A stretch of 64,000 nt of DNA from Lachnotalea sp. AF33-28 (lineage in GTDB: Bacteria; Bacillota; Clostridia; Lachnospirales; Lachnospiraceae). The notes beneath the pieces are model-generated. The model made no database searches. It saw only the letters and a program-made list of their open reading frames with translations, and was not told the origin of the DNA. The position numbers and the translations under genes are program-made. The stretch lies in the NCBI RefSeq assembly GCF_003477885.1, contig NZ_QUEE01000010.1, positions 156,556 to 220,555 on the forward strand. Direction: 5' to 3'. Shown in pieces: positions 16,243-24,888 of the stretch. The stretch's first letter is position 1, and each line of letters starts with the position of its first letter.

Positions 16243-17046
16243 TTACACCTTGACCGCACCCTGGCGGTATTCCCTCGGGCAGCATCCGCAGAGGGCCTTA
16301 AATTCGCGGTTAAAGGTGCGGGGGTTATCATAGCCGCACATCTCGCTGACCGTGAGAATATCGATGCTGCTCTCCTGCAGCAGGTGCTTCGCGTAATCGA
16401 CGCGCAGCGTATTTAAATACCGGTTGAAGCTGGTATGCATCTTTTCGCTGAAAATTCTTGAAACACTGTATTTGCTGATCCCCAGCTGTGCGGACAGCAT
16501 ATCCAGGTTTACAGGTTCCGTATAATGTTCCGATAAAAAGGCAATCAGCTGTGCGGTGCTGCCGGGCGGCTGACTGTCTTTATTTTTCACCAGATTTATG
16601 GAGGGAAATGCGCGGGATAACAGGAGCTGGATGTAAGCGCGTATGACCGGCAGATGATCCGGGCGGTCCGGCGGCGTCCGCAGCAGAGAGCGCATGGCAT
16701 AAGGAATATCGGGATGCACCGCACCGCCTGAAAGGAACGGATCGGCCGGATGGCTGCGCAGAAGAGCGGGCAGAAATTCACCGCCTGTTTCCGCCGGACA
16801 AAGAACCATGATTCCGAGGCTGCCGGGCCCGTTTGGATCCGTATAATAGGAATGGATCTGATGAGGGAAAGCGAGGGCCAGCTCTCCCGGACGCATCATG
16901 CGCGTGCAGGTTCCGACCGTTGTTTCAATAGAGCCCTCCTCAAGATAAAGCAGCTCGATGCCTGTGTGCATATGGGAGGGAAAGGTCATGTTTTGTGAAG
17001 TGGAGAACAGATAACGGTCCGCGTTATTTTCATAAATGAGATTCAT
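16243..17046 (-). CDS. AraC-family transcriptional regulator
   Basis: 267 residues: an N-terminal cupin sensor (about 15-110; FPSHMHTGIELLYLEEGS, PHQIHSYY) and a C-terminal double helix-turn-helix (about 165-265; LGISKYSVSRIFSEKMHTSF, MCGYDNPRTFNREFKALCGCCPREYR). It is divergent from the Gfo/Idh-ThuA-Gfo/Idh cluster and probably activates it in response to a sugar derivative. An AGGTGA site lies just before ATG. Confidence 0.92.
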   Translation of the reverse strand: MNLIYENNADRYLFSTSQNMTFPSHMHTGIELLYLEEGSIETTVGTCTRMMRPGELALAFPHQIHSYYTDPNGPGSLGIMVLCPAETGGEFLPALLRSHPADPFLSGGAVHPDIPYAMRSLLRTPPDRPDHLPVIRAYIQLLLSRAFPSINLVKNKDSQPPGSTAQLIAFLSEHYTEPVNLDMLSAQLGISKYSVSRIFSEKMHTSFNRYLNTLRVDYAKHLLQESSIDILTVSEMCGYDNPRTFNREFKALCGCCPREYRQGAVKV

Positions 17047-17252
17047 GAGATCACCTGTATTTATATTTGCTCATCAGTGCAATATTTGTCTTATTTTTGA
17101 TCTGCTATGTCACGTATTATATCCCAATCTCTGCTATATTACAAGTATGGGACCGCTCCGGATTAAAGTGTATTCGCTTCCGCATCTGCTTATGAAAATG
17201 CGGATGGAAGCTGTAATACTGCCGGACGGAATTATATAATCAGGAGGATATC

Positions 17253-18308
17253 ATGAAACATACGATGGCGATTATCGGATATGGCGGCATGGGCGGCTGG
17301 CATGCGGATAATGTCTCAACCCGGATTGATAATATGACGGTGAAGGGCATCTTTGACATCCGCGGGGAGGCGCGGGAGAAGGCCGCCGCAAACGGGTTGT
17401 ATGTCTATGAGACGGCAGAGGAACTTATGGAGGATCCGGAGGTGGAGCTGGTAACCGTCGCTACGCCGAACAATTTCCATAAGGATTATGCGGTCCGCTG
17501 CCTGCGCGCAGGTAAAAATGTGGTGTGTGAGAAACCGGTCACGATGAATGCTGCGGAGCTGGAGGAGATCATCCAGGCTGCTAAGGAGACGGGAAGGCTG
17601 TTTTCCATTCATCAGAACCGCAGATGGGATAAGGATTTTGTGACTGTTAAGACGCTTCTTAAAAGCGGCGCAGTCGGTGATCCTTATTTTATCGAAAGCC
17701 GCGTGCAGGGTTCCCGCCAGGCCATGCACGGATGGCGCGGTCATAAGCCAAACGGAGGCGGGATGGTGCTGGACTGGGGCGTTCATCTGATTGACCAGTT
17801 TTTGAATATGATCGATTCTCCTGTGGTTTCCGTGGATGCCCATCTGTTCAATCTGTATTCGGATGAGGTGGATGACAACATTAAGATCATGCTCCGGTTT
17901 GAAAACGGTGTGTCCGCCATCTGTGAGATGTCCACCAACTGCCTGATCAATCAGCCCAGATGGCATGTGTCATGTACCAACGGCACCATTGTGGTGGAGG
18001 ATTGGAGCTGCGAGGGCAGGGTGGTGCAGCTGAAGGAGGATGCCGCTCTTGAATGGGCCGATGACATCGTTTATACGGAAGCCGGGCCGACCAGGACCAT
18101 GGCGCCCAGACCCAGCTATACCACAGTTACCAGCAAACTGCCGGAAGTGGAGTCGGACTGGAGCGACTACTATAAAAATATCATCGGCGTTATGGAAGGC
18201 GCGGAAGAATTGATCGTTACGCCTGCGCAGGCCTTAAGGGTTATGAAGGTGATTGAACTGGTATTTTTGGCCCAGGAGGAAGGGCATGGAATGAAGTGCA
18301 GGATCTAA
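17253..18308 (+). CDS. Gfo/Idh/MocA-family oxidoreductase
   Basis: 351 residues. The N-terminal Rossmann domain begins IIGYGGMGGWHADN; the conserved VCEKPVT motif holds the catalytic Lys; the C-terminal alpha/beta domain includes GGGMVLDWGVHLIDQF with the active-site Asp/His. Such enzymes oxidise or reduce hydroxyls of sugars, inositols or glycosides with NAD(P). It is the first gene divergent from the AraC regulator, with AGGAGG before ATG. It heads a cluster with a ThuA-like protein and another family member, hinting at a 3-keto-glycoside type pathway; substrate not determined. Confidence 0.93.
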   Translation: MKHTMAIIGYGGMGGWHADNVSTRIDNMTVKGIFDIRGEAREKAAANGLYVYETAEELMEDPEVELVTVATPNNFHKDYAVRCLRAGKNVVCEKPVTMNAAELEEIIQAAKETGRLFSIHQNRRWDKDFVTVKTLLKSGAVGDPYFIESRVQGSRQAMHGWRGHKPNGGGMVLDWGVHLIDQFLNMIDSPVVSVDAHLFNLYSDEVDDNIKIMLRFENGVSAICEMSTNCLINQPRWHVSCTNGTIVVEDWSCEGRVVQLKEDAALEWADDIVYTEAGPTRTMAPRPSYTTVTSKLPEVESDWSDYYKNIIGVMEGAEELIVTPAQALRVMKVIELVFLAQEEGHGMKCRI

Positions 18309-18324
18309 CCGGATGAATTTTATC

Positions 18325-18370
18325 GGAACACTGAGGTGTGCGCAGGTCATCAACCTTCGGTTGGTGACAT
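18325..18370 (+). repeat. Double-hairpin intergenic repeat, copy 1 (degenerate)
   Basis: GGAACACTGAGGTGTGCG followed by GTCATCAACC-TTC-GGTTGGTGAC. The first hairpin is imperfect; the second is intact. The repeat also occurs at 27972, 28028, 51468 (reverse) and 55006. Confidence 0.8.
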
Positions 18371-18387
18371 AAAAATAGGAGGGACAT

Positions 18388-19113
18388 ATGGTAAAGAGAG
18401 CGTTGATTATACAGGGAGGATGGGACGGACACGAACCGAAGCTCACCTCCGTGAGATTTGCGGGACTGCTTGAGAAGAACGGATATGAGACAGAGATCAG
18501 CGATACGCTGGACTGCCTGGCGGATGCGGAGGCTCTAAAACAGCTGGATCTGATCGTCGCGTGCTGGACCATGGGAGAGATTGACCACCGCTATGTGCAG
18601 AATCTGTCCGCGGCGGTAGGAGAAGGCGTGGGGTTGGTCGGCTGCCATGGGGGCATGTGCGATTCCTTCCGCCAGGATACGGAATGGCAGTTCATTACCG
18701 GCGGGCAGTGGGTGAGCCATCCGGGCGGAGACGGCATCCCGTATACCGTTAATATCTGCAGAGGGTCCAGCCCCATAGTGGAGGGCCTCGAGGATTTCCC
18801 GGTCTGCAGCGAGCATTATTATCTGCATGTGGACCCGGCCATTGAAGTGCTGGCCACCACCAGATTTCCCATCGTGAACTATTACCACATATCCAACAAG
18901 CCTGTGGATATGCCGGTGGCCTGGACCAAATTCTGGGGAAACGGAAGGGTGTTTTACACATCCCTCGGGCATCACGACGATGTATTTGACAAATCCCCCA
19001 ATGCCGAGATCCTGATGGAGCGCGGCATGCTCTGGGCAGGAGAAGGAAAGGCTTATGCCAGAGAGCATAATCTGACAGCAGAGCGTTTCCTGAATGAAGC
19101 GAAGATGTATTAA
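18388..19113 (+). CDS. ThuA-like domain protein
   Basis: 241 residues with the ThuA fold, a class I glutamine-amidotransferase-like Rossmann domain (ALIIQGGWDGHEPK, LVGCHGGMCDSFR, GHHDDVFD). ThuA proteins occur with Gfo/Idh dehydrogenases in trehalose and related disaccharide catabolism that passes through 3-keto sugars. It lies between two such dehydrogenases here. AGGAGG precedes ATG. The biochemical activity of this family is not settled, so the pathway link rests on context. Confidence 0.88.
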   Translation: MVKRALIIQGGWDGHEPKLTSVRFAGLLEKNGYETEISDTLDCLADAEALKQLDLIVACWTMGEIDHRYVQNLSAAVGEGVGLVGCHGGMCDSFRQDTEWQFITGGQWVSHPGGDGIPYTVNICRGSSPIVEGLEDFPVCSEHYYLHVDPAIEVLATTRFPIVNYYHISNKPVDMPVAWTKFWGNGRVFYTSLGHHDDVFDKSPNAEILMERGMLWAGEGKAYAREHNLTAERFLNEAKMY

Positions 19114-19139
19114 AATGGACGGCGGGAGGAGAGAAACCG

Positions 19140-20240
19140 ATGGTTAAAATAGGAATGGTAGGGGTAGGCGCCATCAGCGGCATCTATCTGAAGAATATAA
19201 CCGGGCTTTTCCAGGAGATTGAGGTGGAGGCGGTCTGCGATCTGGTGCGGGAAAAGGCGGAGAAGGCGAAAGAGGAATACGGCGTGCCGAAAATATACGA
19301 CACCATGTATGACCTGTTTGCAGATGACGAGATTGATATCGTGCTGAACCTGACAAGGCCGTATGAGCATTATGAAGTGACAAAAGCAGCCCTTGAGGCC
19401 GGAAAGCATGTCTATTCGGAAAAGCCCCTGGCAGCGACGTTTGAGGAAGGAAAAGCCCTGGTGGAGCTGGCAAAAGATAAGGGGCTTATGCTGGGAGGAG
19501 CTCCTGATACCTTTATGGGGGCCGGCATCCAGACCTGCCGAAAGCTGATCGAGGACGGATTTATCGGCACCCCCGTGGGCGCCGCAGCGTTTATGATCTG
19601 CAGGGGGCACGAGAGCTGGCATCCGGATCCGGAATTCTATTATAAGCACGGCGGCGGGCCGATGATGGATATGGGGCCTTATTACCTGACCGCGATGATC
19701 AATCTGCTGGGCGGCGTCCGCGGTGTGACCGGCGTGGCAAAGACTTCCTTCCCGCAGAGGGTGATCACCAGCCAGCCCAAGGCGGGCACTGTGATCGATG
19801 TGGACGTACCCACTTATGTGACGGGCATCCTGGATTTTGACAGCGGTGCGGTGGGCACGCTGTTTACCACCTTTGATGTGGTCAATAACGGCCAGGCCAG
19901 ATTCGAAGTCTACGGTTCGGAAGGCACGCTGCTGGTGCCGGATCCCAACACCTTCGGAGGTCCGGTGCTGCTGCTGCGTCAGGAGGAGAAGGAGTTCAAA
20001 GAAATACCGCTGATGTTTGACTACGCGGACAACAGCCGGGGACTCGGGCTGGCGGATATGGCGAAATCACTGGAAACCGGCAGGGCTTTTAGGGCGGGCT
20101 ATGAGCAGACTCTGCATGTCCTGGAGGTGATGACCGCATTTGAGAGAAGCAGCATGGCAAGAGCGTATGTGGAAATCGAATCCGATTATCAGAGCGCGCC
20201 GGCCATGAAGCATAATCCGCTGAAAGGGGTGCTGGATTAA
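19140..20240 (+). CDS. Gfo/Idh/MocA-family oxidoreductase
   Basis: 366 residues. Rossmann start IGMVGVGAISGIYLKN, catalytic-lysine motif YSEKPLA, and GGGPMMDMGPYYLTAMINLLGG in the C-terminal domain. It follows the ThuA-like gene by 26 bp with GGGAGGAG upstream and is the last gene of this AraC-linked cluster. Sequence differs clearly from the first dehydrogenase, so the two probably act on different intermediates. Confidence 0.93.
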   Translation: MVKIGMVGVGAISGIYLKNITGLFQEIEVEAVCDLVREKAEKAKEEYGVPKIYDTMYDLFADDEIDIVLNLTRPYEHYEVTKAALEAGKHVYSEKPLAATFEEGKALVELAKDKGLMLGGAPDTFMGAGIQTCRKLIEDGFIGTPVGAAAFMICRGHESWHPDPEFYYKHGGGPMMDMGPYYLTAMINLLGGVRGVTGVAKTSFPQRVITSQPKAGTVIDVDVPTYVTGILDFDSGAVGTLFTTFDVVNNGQARFEVYGSEGTLLVPDPNTFGGPVLLLRQEEKEFKEIPLMFDYADNSRGLGLADMAKSLETGRAFRAGYEQTLHVLEVMTAFERSSMARAYVEIESDYQSAPAMKHNPLKGVLD

Positions 20241-20275
20241 CGGCTCTGACTGCCACTATGCATGAATGGGAAACA

Positions 20276-21244
20276 TCACTGCGCCGGAAAGGAAGCGATA
20301 CATTCTATCGCTTCCTTATCCTCCCTTAGGCCCTTGAACACCGGCTGGCGCATGCCGCCGCTTTTCGTCCGGTGCATATATGCCACGGTGCAGACCAGCG
20401 TAGGTTCCAGCCATATGGCATCGTCGTTTCCGTGGCCCGCGGGGACTGCTTCATCGTAGGGCGGATATTCCAGGCGTTTGTGATTTTGTATTTTCAGAAA
20501 CGGCCTGCCGCCCACGCCAAGGGTCACATGCCCCTCATAGATCAGCTGTCCGTTCAGATACTGGCCAAGCACCAGGCTGATCATGTGATTTTCCTTATAG
20601 ATAAACCCGCAGATGACGAAATCGTCATCCATGAGATTTTTGATCTTCAGCCAGGTCTTTACGCGTTTCCCCTGCAGGTAGATGCTGTCGGAGCGTTTGG
20701 CCACAATGCCCTCCAGCCCCTGCTGTTTGGCCATATCGAACAGCGTGAGCGCCAGAGACGAATCAAATGTGCGGGAGATGACGAGGCGTTCCGATTCACG
20801 GATGGCTTTTTTCAGATACTTTTTGCGTTCGGTTAAGGGCAGCATGGTCAGATCCCGTCCGTCATAGTAGAGGCAGTCAAAAGCGGCATAGGAGGCCGGA
20901 AAACGCTGGGATTCCAGTTCGATTTTATAGCGGTTGCTCATCAGGCTCCGGCGCTGTATCGCTTCAAAATCAGGCTTGCCATTCACCAGGCAGAGAAGTT
21001 CGCCATCCAGGATGCATCTCTTTTTCGCCTGCAGGTGTATCGCGTTAAGCTCGGGAACCTTAGGATTCATCCGCATCTGCCGTTTATTGCGAAGCTCGGT
21101 GCCGGACCGGGGATCCAGATAAGCGATACACCTTTCCCCGTCCCACTTAAGCTCATAGAGCCAGTCCGGGTCCTCAAATGGCTTGACATTTTCTGCGATC
21201 AGCATCGGGGCTATATGTCTCCTGTCAAACAGATCCCCGTTCAT
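20276..21244 (-). CDS. ATP-dependent DNA ligase (NHEJ type, LigD-like ligase domain)
   Basis: 322 residues. Adenylation motif I is ELKWDGER (Lys 33); later motifs include DGELLC, FDCLYYDGRDL, EGIVAKR and TWLKIK. It matches the ligase domain of LigD without polymerase or phosphoesterase domains. The start overlaps the Ku gene by 4 bp (ATGA), giving a coupled Ku-ligase unit for non-homologous end joining. This is common in clostridial and bacillar lineages, often active in dormant cells. Confidence 0.93.
   Translation of the reverse strand: MNGDLFDRRHIAPMLIAENVKPFEDPDWLYELKWDGERCIAYLDPRSGTELRNKRQMRMNPKVPELNAIHLQAKKRCILDGELLCLVNGKPDFEAIQRRSLMSNRYKIELESQRFPASYAAFDCLYYDGRDLTMLPLTERKKYLKKAIRESERLVISRTFDSSLALTLFDMAKQQGLEGIVAKRSDSIYLQGKRVKTWLKIKNLMDDDFVICGFIYKENHMISLVLGQYLNGQLIYEGHVTLGVGGRPFLKIQNHKRLEYPPYDEAVPAGHGNDDAIWLEPTLVCTVAYMHRTKSGGMRQPVFKGLREDKEAIECIASFPAQ
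20290..20316. terminator. Bidirectional hairpin between convergent genes
   Basis: AGGAAGCGATA pairs with TATCGCTTCCT around a 5-nt loop. It lies inside the last codons of the ligase gene and 50 bp past the dehydrogenase stop. A true T-run is missing, so termination is tentative. Confidence 0.4.
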
Positions 21245-22062
21245 GAGGCGGAGGCCGCTTTCTTCCGTGTGCGCGGCTTTTTGGGCGGTGTGGAATCCTG
21301 GCCGGCTTTCGCCTGTTCCACCATCTTCTGGAGAGCGTCCATCATGCTGATCACATTGGCGGGCTGATCCTCGGGCGCCGAGGTGATCTCCTGATTGTTG
21401 GCCTTTGCCTGTATGATACTCCAGAGCTTTTCCTTATATTCATCGTGATATTTGGACGGATCAAAGTTTTCTTTCATATTTTGTATGATGGTTTTTCCCA
21501 TGGTGAGCTCCTGCTCGGACAGTTCTGGTTTTGCGGGTTCCTTTGGCATGGACTTCACCTCATCGTGAAAAAACAGAGTCTCCGCCAGTATGCCGGTGTC
21601 CGTGGGAATCAGCGCCATAAGATGCTCGGACTGGCCGATCACCCCCTTGGCGATGGCTACAGTTCCTTCCTCCAACATACAGCGCCTGAGCAGTTCATAG
21701 GGTTTGTCCCCGCCGACTTCCGGCACCGCATGATATGTTTTGTCGAAATAAATCGGCCGTATATCGCCGATATCCGCGAAATGCAGTATCTGTATGGTCT
21801 TGTCTTTTCTGGTTTTTGCCTTTTCAAAATCCTCTTCCGTCATCTCTATATAACGTCCCGGTTCGATCTCAAAGCCTTTCACAATATCGCCGCTCTCCAC
21901 CTCCTTGCCGCAGCCTGCGCACACCTTTTTATAACGCACGCGGGAGCCGTCCTCGCGGCAGAGCTGGTTAAAATGGATATCGTTATCGGCCACCGCAGTG
22001 TGCAGCGAGACCGGCACATGCAGCAGGCCGAATGAAATCGCGCCTTTCATGGTTGCAGCCAT
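21241..22062 (-). CDS. ku: Ku protein (NHEJ DNA end-binding)
   Basis: 273 residues. The prokaryotic Ku core is clear (ISFGLLHVPVSLHTAV, FNQLCREDGSRVRYKKVC, HAVPEVGGDKPYELL), with the CxxC-like VCAGCG pair. A basic C-terminal tail (PPKKPRTRKK) resembles the DNA-binding extensions of other bacterial Ku proteins. AGGAGG sits 8 bp before ATG. Ku binds broken ends and recruits the ligase encoded immediately downstream. Confidence 0.95.
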   Translation of the reverse strand: MAATMKGAISFGLLHVPVSLHTAVADNDIHFNQLCREDGSRVRYKKVCAGCGKEVESGDIVKGFEIEPGRYIEMTEEDFEKAKTRKDKTIQILHFADIGDIRPIYFDKTYHAVPEVGGDKPYELLRRCMLEEGTVAIAKGVIGQSEHLMALIPTDTGILAETLFFHDEVKSMPKEPAKPELSEQELTMGKTIIQNMKENFDPSKYHDEYKEKLWSIIQAKANNQEITSAPEDQPANVISMMDALQKMVEQAKAGQDSTPPKKPRTRKKAASAS

Positions 22063-22210
22063 ATGAATCCCTCCTGTTGTCTTGCTTTTTAGTGTTAGGA
22101 TTCCCTGCGGACATGAAATTATGTTTTTATTTTGTTCTGTGTGTAATTTAAGATTACTGTTCAGCGGTGCCGATAAAGCAGCGTATGATAGGCGGGCTTA
22201 AACTATAGTC

Positions 22211-22239
22211 TTGTTAATTGCGGTTCCTTGCGCTACAAT
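22211..22239 (+). promoter_or_regulatory. Promoter of the HD-GYP gene
   Basis: TTGTTA, 17-bp spacer, TACAAT, about 48 bp before ATG 22288. Confidence 0.55.
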
Positions 22240-22287
22240 GATGAAAGGTGAACGCTGCATAAGGATCTGCTAAAGGGGGAGACCGCC

Positions 22288-24240
22288 ATGGAAAAGCTGA
22301 CCCACGGATTTTGCACCAGGGAGGGCTGGACGAGATTATTCACGGATTATAATATGGTCATATCGGATTTAAATGAAGCGAGCTATGGGCTGATCCAGAG
22401 CGACCTTCCGGCGGAGGAGTGGGTGGAACGCTATAGGAATCACTCCGCGTGTGTCCGCGAAGCCTTTGTTAAAAATGAAGAGATGCTGGATCAGCATGTG
22501 CGCTGGTTCACGCGGCAGCCAGGGCATTGGACGCGGGATATAGCGGACCCGCTGATCTGCTCGCTGTTTCGCTATATTACCCGGGTTCAGGATCTGGGCA
22601 CGGCCTATGAGATCGCGGAATCTCTGATCGATTTTTATAAAGAAGCAGGGAACGATATCGGTTTGATGAAATGCTATACAGTCCGTGCGATGTCCTGTGC
22701 GATGCTGGATTCGATTCATCTGGGAGAGGAAGTCTGGAAGGACTGCGCGGCGGCCCGCGGGATATACGAACGCCGGTTTAAGGAGCTTTCACCGGAAGAA
22801 AAAAGTATGGGCCTTTCCATATATGATCTGCAGTTTGATCATATGACCACCCGGCTGAAGCTGGGGCGGATTGCAAAGGAACAGATTGACTTGCTGGTCT
22901 CCTGTCATCGCGCGGCGGTAAAGGCAGTTAAAGAGACGATGGCCGTGGATCAGGGATACCCGTTTAATTCGGTACTTCCTGATTTCGACTATCAGCTTGG
23001 CTATACGGCTCTGTGTATTTCACCGGGACAGTGCAGTGCCGGGCAGGCGGCAGCTATATATGGGGCTGCCAGACGCCAGATGCGGGAGAACGGCGCCAAT
23101 TTGGAGCATTCCGACAGCTATCGCATCCGTAACAGGCTGATCTGTCTTATGGCGGAGAGACTCATGGGGCTCTGCTCTGATGAAGCAGTACTGACGGAAA
23201 TGTACGGGATGATGGAGGATTTTGCGGAAGAGCTGTTTGAAGGCGGCACATTTAACCAGAGATCTATTGAGGCTGTTGAGGCCATGCAGCTGGCGGCGGA
23301 AAACGTGGCATGCAGAGGTGGGCGGGACCGGGAACTCTATGATGATATACAGAGTCTGTTTATATCCTATCTGTCCAGCCGGCCGTATACTACATTTATA
23401 GATTATATCTGTGGTTCCCAGAACTATTGTTATATCCTTTCTGCTATGCCGCACACCAATAATCGCCGGGATCTGCTGCATTCTCTTCTGAGGCTGACAA
23501 TGTTTCGTCAGGTACAGACAGCTATGCATTCGATTATGGTAGCGAAGCTTGCGGTGGAGATTCTGAACGCTGTGATAGAAAGGCGTCCTGCTCTCTTAGC
23601 CGGCCAGCTGGGCACGTTGTCGGCAGAAGAAGTGGCTGAAAAGAGAAATGAGTTCGTTCAGTACATCTATTACGGCGCTCTGCTTCATGACATCGGCAAG
23701 GTGCTCTGCTCCAGTGTGATCAACGCCCAGAGCCATCGGCTGGGAGATCTTGAATTCCGCGTTTTAAGATACCATCCTGTGACCGGAGGGGAGATGCTTG
23801 AGAATCTAAAAGGGTTGTCCGAATTCCGTGATATTGCGCTGGGCCATCAGAAGAGCTTTGACGGACGTTCCGGCTATCCGCCGGAATTTGACAACACCGC
23901 ATCGCCGCAGAAAATATTTATCGATATCATTACAATCTGTGACAGCCTGGATGCCGCTACGGACCATCTGGGACGGAACTATACAACTGCGAAAGAGTTT
24001 GATACGGTCATGGGCGAACTGCGTGCGGGCAGCGGCAGCCGTTATTCCGATGTTCTGGTGGATCTGCTGAATGAAGATCAGAATCTGCAAGGGAGGCTAA
24101 AAAGCTTTCTGAAGGACGGACGCCGGGATGTTTATTTCCATGTACATGAATATATCATGTCGGAGTCCGTAGCCTGTCAGGAGGCTGTGCGCACACATAA
24201 CTGGCTGTTTGATTTGACGTTGGCATCGCAGGACAAATAA
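22288..24240 (+). CDS. HD-GYP domain protein with long helical N-terminal region
   Basis: 650 residues. The C-terminal third is an HD-GYP-like phosphohydrolase: HDIGKV for the metal-binding HD pair, later RYHP, and GHQKSFDGRSGYPP matching the GYP motif. Family enzymes hydrolyse cyclic di-GMP or related signals. The first 430 residues are alpha-helical with no membrane segment or recognised sensor, perhaps TPR-like. The catalytic domain begins near residue 440. AGGGGGAG precedes ATG. It appears to be a single-gene unit with its own promoter and a hairpin after the stop. Confidence 0.88.
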   Translation: MEKLTHGFCTREGWTRLFTDYNMVISDLNEASYGLIQSDLPAEEWVERYRNHSACVREAFVKNEEMLDQHVRWFTRQPGHWTRDIADPLICSLFRYITRVQDLGTAYEIAESLIDFYKEAGNDIGLMKCYTVRAMSCAMLDSIHLGEEVWKDCAAARGIYERRFKELSPEEKSMGLSIYDLQFDHMTTRLKLGRIAKEQIDLLVSCHRAAVKAVKETMAVDQGYPFNSVLPDFDYQLGYTALCISPGQCSAGQAAAIYGAARRQMRENGANLEHSDSYRIRNRLICLMAERLMGLCSDEAVLTEMYGMMEDFAEELFEGGTFNQRSIEAVEAMQLAAENVACRGGRDRELYDDIQSLFISYLSSRPYTTFIDYICGSQNYCYILSAMPHTNNRRDLLHSLLRLTMFRQVQTAMHSIMVAKLAVEILNAVIERRPALLAGQLGTLSAEEVAEKRNEFVQYIYYGALLHDIGKVLCSSVINAQSHRLGDLEFRVLRYHPVTGGEMLENLKGLSEFRDIALGHQKSFDGRSGYPPEFDNTASPQKIFIDIITICDSLDAATDHLGRNYTTAKEFDTVMGELRAGSGSRYSDVLVDLLNEDQNLQGRLKSFLKDGRRDVYFHVHEYIMSESVACQEAVRTHNWLFDLTLASQDK

Positions 24241-24249
24241 AGAAAAATG

Positions 24250-24292
24250 GTTACTATTCACAGCTGCTTTATCGGCAGCTGTGAATAGCAAC
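24250..24292. repeat. Long-stem intergenic hairpin, copy 2 (terminator-like)
   Basis: GTTACTATTCACAGCTGC pairs with GCAGCTGTGAATAGCAAC (one G-U pair) across TTTATCG. It shares the GCTGCTTTATCGGCAGC core and the GTGAATAG arm with the hairpin at 14560-14633. It lies 10 bp after the HD-GYP stop. Confidence 0.75.
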
Positions 24293-24342
24293 AGCAAAAC
24301 AGTTACATCGTGCGCATCCGTGCGCTTTCCAGTATAAAATGC

Positions 24343-24371
24343 TTGACTTTCTGGAAATTTCCGAGTACCAT
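24343..24371 (+). promoter_or_regulatory. Promoter of the hflX leader
   Basis: TTGACT, 17-bp spacer, TACCAT. It lies about 520 bp before the hflX start, which implies a long, structured 5' leader. Confidence 0.65.
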
Positions 24372-24415
24372 ATCCATAGACACAGTATATCTGTGAAAAT
24401 TATAAATAAAACTGT

Positions 24416-24454
24416 ATGAGGTTGAGAAACAGAATGATCAGGAGATTAAGATAA
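24416..24454 (+). CDS. Putative arrest leader peptide 1 upstream of hflX
   Basis: A 12-codon frame encodes MRLRNRMIRRLR. It opens with MRLR, the minimal macrolide-dependent arrest sequence known from ErmDL, and ends with a second RLR. The stop codon overlaps the 5' arm of the hairpin at 24451-24542, so a ribosome stalled here would block that arm. The start lies about 38 nt after the expected transcription start. No clear ribosome site is visible, which lowers confidence. Confidence 0.6.
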   Translation: MRLRNRMIRRLR

Positions 24455-24542
24455 CGGATATGAGCTAAATTAGAGCGATGATTAAGGGGCCGGCAGTTAT
24501 ATGCAGGTGCTTTTTTAGTATTGCTTTACTCATATCCGTTAT
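24451..24542 (+). promoter_or_regulatory. Attenuator hairpin with an inner terminator in the hflX leader
   Basis: ATAACGGATATGAG (24451-24464) pairs perfectly with CTCATATCCGTTAT (24529-24542). Inside it, a second hairpin (AAGGGGCCGGCA with TGCAGGTGCTTTTTT, 24483-24515) ends in six Ts like an intrinsic terminator. The 5' arm overlaps the stop codon of leader peptide 1. Confidence 0.65.
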
Positions 24543-24628
24543 TGTGTGCCCAAATGTATGCAGGCGAGGCTTGTATATATGCAGGGCGTTTCCTGGCATC
24601 CCCTTAGGGGGAGCTGTTTTCTCAGCCT

Positions 24629-24740
24629 TTTTTGTTCAATAAGGCAATACGTCTTATTGAACAAAAACGCTCCGCGAGGAACGTACTGCGGCGGTAAGGT
24701 ATCATGTCGCTGAAGCGGCATGTCTTACGGTTTTATTTTT
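24629..24740 (+). terminator. Second hairpin pair and terminator in the hflX leader
   Basis: TTTTTGTTCAATAAG (24629-24643) pairs with CTTATTGAACAAAAA (24653-24667). A terminator follows: GTAAG and CATGTCGCT pair with AGCGGCATG and CTTAC (24694-24728), then TTTTATTTTT. The 54-nt stretch 24666-24719 is shared with the recombinase leader at 31290-31343. Confidence 0.7.
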
Positions 24741-24761
24741 AGAGAACAGGAGGTTTCGGAC

Positions 24762-24821
24762 ATGTGGATGATGAAAAAATGGATCAGATTAAGATGCGGA
24801 CAAAGTAACGGAGTAAACTAG
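24762..24821 (+). CDS. Putative leader peptide 2 upstream of hflX
   Basis: A 19-codon frame, MWMMKKWIRLRCGQSNGVN, begins 8 bp after an AGGAGG site. It contains the Arg-Leu-Arg motif at residues 9-11, as in macrolide-arrest leader peptides. It lies between the terminator and hflX. A hairpin (TTTCCAC with GTGGAAA, 24843-24870) follows and ends just before the hflX ribosome site, so stalling could also affect translation of hflX. Confidence 0.65.
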   Translation: MWMMKKWIRLRCGQSNGVN

Positions 24822-24888
24822 GAAAGCTCGCATTCTGCGGGGTTTCCACTGAAAAACGGTTGCGTGGAAAGCGCAGATAGGAGAATAT

